The notes under the pieces were generated by a model, which searched no databases, was not told where the DNA came from, and saw only the letters and a list, made by a program, of their open reading frames with translations. Below, piece by piece: positions 6,381 through 8,649 of a stretch of DNA of 8,649 bases (position 1 is the stretch's first letter; each line of letters begins with the position of its first letter). This stretch comes from DASVAL01 sp035649575 (GTDB lineage Bacteria > Planctomycetota > UBA1135 > UBA2386), in contig DASRJH010000155.1 in the NCBI GenBank assembly GCA_035649575.1, positions 1 to 8,649 on the forward strand. Direction: 5' to 3'. The translations under genes were made by a program, and so were the position numbers.

Positions 6381-8065
6381 GGCAGCAGCACCGAAGCGGT
6401 GACGGCGGCCGCGGTGCCGACGACACACAAGAACACGTAGCCGACGAGACGGCCGTCCTGCACGCCGGCGATCGCGCGCGACGAGCGCGTGAACGCATCG
6501 GCGGCGCCGGCGACCCACGGCAGGCCGAACGGCGGCAGCACGGCACCGCTGCCGCGCGCGCGCACCCACCAACCCGCTGCGACGAAACCCAGAAGGCCGA
6601 GCCCGCCCGCAAGCGCGCCGAGCCCCGACCAGGCGTGGAACTCGGGGGCCGCGCCTACGGCGAGCACGCGCGCCAACGCGGGTCCGAGCCAGCCGAGGCC
6701 GATCGCGCCGATGGCGAGCACGGCGACCGGCACGAGCATGGTCGGGCCCGGCGCATGCACGTGGCGCGACGCATCGCCGCGCAGGAACACCGCGAACCAC
6801 AGCCTGCCCGTGTAGAGACCCGTCAACAACACGCCGCCGAGCAGCAGCCAGCCGATCAGCGGCTGCTGCGCCAACGCTGCTTCGAGCACGAGGTCCTTGC
6901 TGAACGCGCCGGCCGTCACGACCGGCAGGCCGATCAGCGCCATCGAGCCGATGAACGCGAGCACCGCGGCCCCCGGCAGCGCGCGTCGCAGACCACCGAG
7001 GCGTTCGAGCCGTTCTTCGCCGCCTGCTGAGTGGATCACGATGCCGGCGACGAGGAACAACAGCGCCTTGAACGACGCGTGCGTGAACAGGTGGAAGAAC
7101 GCCGCGAACGGCGCGCCGACGCCGGCCGCCGCGAACATGATGCCGAGCTGCGACAGCGTGCTGTAGGCGAGACCGCGCTTGTAGTTCGTCTGCTGGAGGC
7201 TGCCGACCGCCGCCGCGAGCGCCGTCAGCACGCCGAGCCAGGCCGCGAAGGCCATCACGGCCGGCGCCAGCGCGAACAGCGCCGAGGTGCGGCACAGCAG
7301 ATAGACGCCGGCGGCGACCATCGTCGCGGCGTGGATCAGCGCCGACACGGGCGTCGGCCCGGCCATCGCGCTCGGCAGCCAGAAATACAGCGGTCCTTGC
7401 GCGGACTTCGCGGCCGCCGCGACGAGCAACAGCGCGGCGATCGTCGCAGCACCCCCGGGCACGCCGCCGGCCGCGTTGCTGAATGGGGCCGTGTGCAGCG
7501 TCGCGAGGTCGCCGGCGCCGGCCGGCAGCAATGCGATCGCGAGCAGCAGCGCGGCATCGCCGATCGCATTCGCGGCCAGCGCCTGCATGCCGGCGGCGAT
7601 CGTGCCGGCGCGTTCGCGCCAGAACGCGATCAGCAGGTAGCTGCTGATGCCGACCGCTGTCCAACCGACGAGCAACACGACGAGGTTGCCCGCGAGCACG
7701 AGCATGACCATCGACACGATGAACACGTCCAGCAGCACGAAGAAGCGCCGGCGCCCCGGATCGCCGTGCATGTAGCCGAGCGAGTAGACGTAGACGCACG
7801 TCGCGACGGCGCCGATGACGGCCAGCATGAGCGCCGCGAGGCCATCGAGATACAACGCGAACGCGCCGTCGCCGAGCCACGGCAGCCAGCCCTCGATGCG
7901 CACCGTGAGCGGCTGCTGCGCCCCGCACAGCCATAGCATCCCGGCGGCGAACACGAGCAGCGGCCCGGGCAGGCTCGCGAGGCCCGGCCGGTGGCCGCGG
8001 CCGCACGCTGTCGCGAGCAGTCCCGGCAGCGGCGCGAGGAAGGCCCACGGCAGCCACGCGTTCAC
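6377..8065 (-). CDS. nuoL: NADH-quinone oxidoreductase subunit L, divergent, with TM5 glutamate replaced
   Basis: This is a 562-residue distal antiporter-like subunit of complex I. NuoL motifs in order are YSLGYMHGDPGRRRFFVLL (94-112), LVGWTAVGISSYLLIAFW (132-149), AAKSAQGPLYFWLP (218-231), GPTPVSALIHAATMVAAGVYLL (236-257), QTNYKRGLAYSTLSQLGIMF (292-311), FHLFTHASFKALLFL (324-338) and GLPVVTAGAFSKD (379-391). K220 (TM7), H245 (TM8), H325/H329/K333 and K390 (TM12) are kept. The TM5 Glu of the GWExVG motif (E. coli E144) is Thr136 (ACA, 7658-7660), the ADN just before it is AGN, and the Asp of WLPDAM is Ser232. After K390 there are 172 residues against about 214 in E. coli, and only about 40 residues separate the last two membrane segments, where the long lateral helix normally lies. 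The GTG at 8065 overlaps the nuoK stop by 4 bp and has a strong GGAGGT 6 nt upstream. It is followed directly by nuoN, with no nuoM. Confidence 0.9.
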   Translation of the reverse strand: MNAWLPWAFLAPLPGLLATACGRGHRPGLASLPGPLLVFAAGMLWLCGAQQPLTVRIEGWLPWLGDGAFALYLDGLAALMLAVIGAVATCVYVYSLGYMHGDPGRRRFFVLLDVFIVSMVMLVLAGNLVVLLVGWTAVGISSYLLIAFWRERAGTIAAGMQALAANAIGDAALLLAIALLPAGAGDLATLHTAPFSNAAGGVPGGAATIAALLLVAAAAKSAQGPLYFWLPSAMAGPTPVSALIHAATMVAAGVYLLCRTSALFALAPAVMAFAAWLGVLTALAAAVGSLQQTNYKRGLAYSTLSQLGIMFAAAGVGAPFAAFFHLFTHASFKALLFLVAGIVIHSAGGEERLERLGGLRRALPGAAVLAFIGSMALIGLPVVTAGAFSKDLVLEAALAQQPLIGWLLLGGVLLTGLYTGRLWFAVFLRGDASRHVHAPGPTMLVPVAVLAIGAIGLGWLGPALARVLAVGAAPEFHAWSGLGALAGGLGLLGFVAAGWWVRARGSGAVLPPFGLPWVAGAADAFTRSSRAIAGVQDGRLVGYVFLCVVGTAAAVTASVLLP

Positions 8066-8073
8066 GCGTTCAC
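8055..8073. repeat. Short 8-bp-period tandem repeat at the nuoK/nuoL junction
   Basis: The plus strand reads CACGCGTT CACGCGTT CAC, about 2.4 copies of an 8-bp unit. It contains the nuoK stop and the nuoL GTG start, and part of the nuoL Shine-Dalgarno lies at its edge. Because 8 is not a multiple of 3, the second copy shifts the frame and creates the nuoK stop. Confidence 0.8.
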
Positions 8074-8448
8074 CTCCGCGGGCTCGCGGCGCGCCTCGGT
8101 TGGCGCCTCGGCTGTCGACTCGGATGGCGCGGGAGCCGGCGTCTGCAGCGGCGTGTCGACGTCGGCTGCCGGCCGCGACCGGAACAGCGCGAGTGCCAGC
8201 GCGAGGCCGACGACCGCTTCGGCGGCCCCGAGCACGAGCACGAGCGTCGCCGCGGCGATGCCGCCCGCGTGGCCGTGCCACTGGCCACCGAGCACGAACA
8301 GCAGGTTGCCCGCGTTCAGCATCAGCTCGATCGACATCAACATCGCGATCGGGCTGCGCCGCGACAACAGGCCCGCGATGCCGAGCCCGAACAGCGCGAT
8401 GGCCGTGACGAGCACGACGGCCGTCGACGACACGACGACAGCGATCAC
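8062..8448 (-). CDS. nuoK: NADH-quinone oxidoreductase subunit K with C-terminal extension
   Basis: This is a 128-residue, three-helix membrane subunit of complex I that links the quinone-side membrane subunits to the antiporter chain. The NuoK core is clear: FGLGIAGLLSRRSPIAMLMSIELMLNAGNLLF (20-51) and LVLGAAEAVVGLALALALF (71-89). The two membrane glutamates are E41 and E77, 36 apart as in E. coli (E36/E72). NuoK is usually about 100 residues. Here roughly 30 extra residues follow the third helix, rich in Pro, Ala, Glu and Thr, on the predicted cytoplasmic side. The GTG at 8448 was chosen because it overlaps the nuoJ stop (GTGA) and has AGGAG 5 nt upstream. A GTG five codons downstream is an alternative that would match the usual N-terminal length. 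An ATG at 8478 would overlap nuoJ further and lacks that support. Confidence 0.92.
   Translation of the reverse strand: MIAVVVSSTAVVLVTAIALFGLGIAGLLSRRSPIAMLMSIELMLNAGNLLFVLGGQWHGHAGGIAAATLVLVLGAAEAVVGLALALALFRSRPAADVDTPLQTPAPAPSESTAEAPTEARREPAEVNA
8072..8077 (-). promoter_or_regulatory. Strong Shine-Dalgarno GGAGGT for nuoL inside the nuoK 3' end
   Basis: GGAGGT on the minus strand lies 6 nt before the GTG at 8065 and within the last codons of nuoK. It fixes the nuoL start and indicates direct ribosome recruitment in addition to coupling through the GTGA overlap. Confidence 0.75.
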
Positions 8449-8649
8449 CGCCGCTCCTGTGCGGGCGAGCGCCGCCACAACGTCACCGCTCCGACGATCG
8501 CGATCAGCAGCAGCAGCGCTGTCAGCTCGAACGGCACGAGCAGTGGTCCGAACAGCACGCGCGCGACCGCCGCGACCGACATGTCGGCCGTGGCCCCTGC
8601 CCGCGTCGGCTCGGTGCTGCCGGCAGCGATCGCGGCCAACGGCACGAGC
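8445..8649 (-). CDS. nuoJ: NADH-quinone oxidoreductase subunit J, C-terminal part (5' end outside window)
   Basis: Only the last 68 codons are inside the window; the gene enters from the right edge. The visible protein has a polar loop, then VAAVARVLFGPLLVPFELTA and a final hydrophobic helix LLLLIAIVGAVTL ending in a basic tail WRRSPAQERR. The pattern of a terminal LFxxxLxPFELxxxLLLxAxxGAVxL helix with a short basic tail is the typical NuoJ C-terminus. The position directly before nuoK fits the standard order of complex I genes. The stop TGA overlaps the nuoK GTG. A GTG at 8645 is internal and is not the start. NuoJ forms part of the membrane arm near the quinone site, including the helix with a pi-bulge, which would lie outside this window. 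Confidence 0.88.
   Translation of the reverse strand, partial: LVPLAAIAAGSTEPTRAGATADMSVAAVARVLFGPLLVPFELTALLLLIAIVGAVTLWRRSPAQERR
8454..8458 (-). promoter_or_regulatory. Shine-Dalgarno AGGAG deciding the nuoK start
   Basis: AGGAG on the minus strand lies 5 nt before the GTG at 8448, inside the last codons of nuoJ. With the GTGA overlap it supports this GTG over the ATG at 8478, which would overlap nuoJ by 34 bp. Confidence 0.65.

Noticed and set aside
6381..8057. Upstream part of the 1005-codon minus-strand frame that ends in nuoN
   Set aside because: It is a shadow of nuoL in another frame, Arg-rich and without membrane character. The real nuoN starts at the ATG at 6380.

Overview
This window is an 8.6-kb, very GC-rich bacterial segment with dense protein coding and no RNA genes, CRISPR arrays or insertion sequences that I can see. 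A c-type di-heme peroxidase, a sodium- or proton-coupled carboxylate symporter and genes for a proton-pumping NADH dehydrogenase point to a respiring Gram-negative bacterium. The composition and protein style suit a high-GC proteobacterium, but the sequence alone does not fix the phylum.

Layout. The left part reads leftwards. A dicarboxylate/acidic amino acid symporter of the DAACS family (2394-3656) is followed after 37 bp by an APC-family amino acid permease (1033-2355). After a 104-bp gap comes a MauG/CcpA-type di-heme cytochrome c peroxidase (1-928), cut by the left edge. A 131-bp divergent spacer (3657-3787) separates the symporter from a rightward concentrative nucleoside transporter of the CNT family (3788-5047). 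From the right edge, a leftward respiratory complex I cluster reads nuoJ (partial), nuoK, nuoL, nuoN (8649 down to 5040). All three junctions are 4-bp stop/start overlaps. The nucleoside transporter and nuoN overlap tail-to-tail by 8 bp.

The main point of interest is the complex I cluster. The usual order is J-K-L-M-N, but here nuoL runs directly into nuoN by an ATGA overlap, and there is no nuoM between them. Both remaining antiporter-like subunits carry changes at core proton-pathway positions. In NuoL the near-invariant TM5 glutamate (GWExVG) is threonine. In NuoN the TM7 lysine (FKxxxVPFH) is glutamate, and the WTPDVYxGAPTP signature is eroded. NuoL also has a shortened C-terminal connector where the long lateral helix normally lies, and NuoK has an extra Pro/Ala/Glu-rich tail. 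Together these suggest a divergent, possibly secondary, complex I with a two-subunit antiporter arm and altered proton stoichiometry. That is an inference; the residues and gene order are directly visible.

The nucleoside transporter also departs from its family at the nucleobase and sodium sites (GQTEAP is GQVEAQ, and the sodium-site serine is cysteine). The symporter carries Asn at a position equivalent to a sodium-site Asp of GltPh. The transporters are plausibly an uptake set for acidic amino acids, other amino acids and nucleosides, but no shared regulation is visible.
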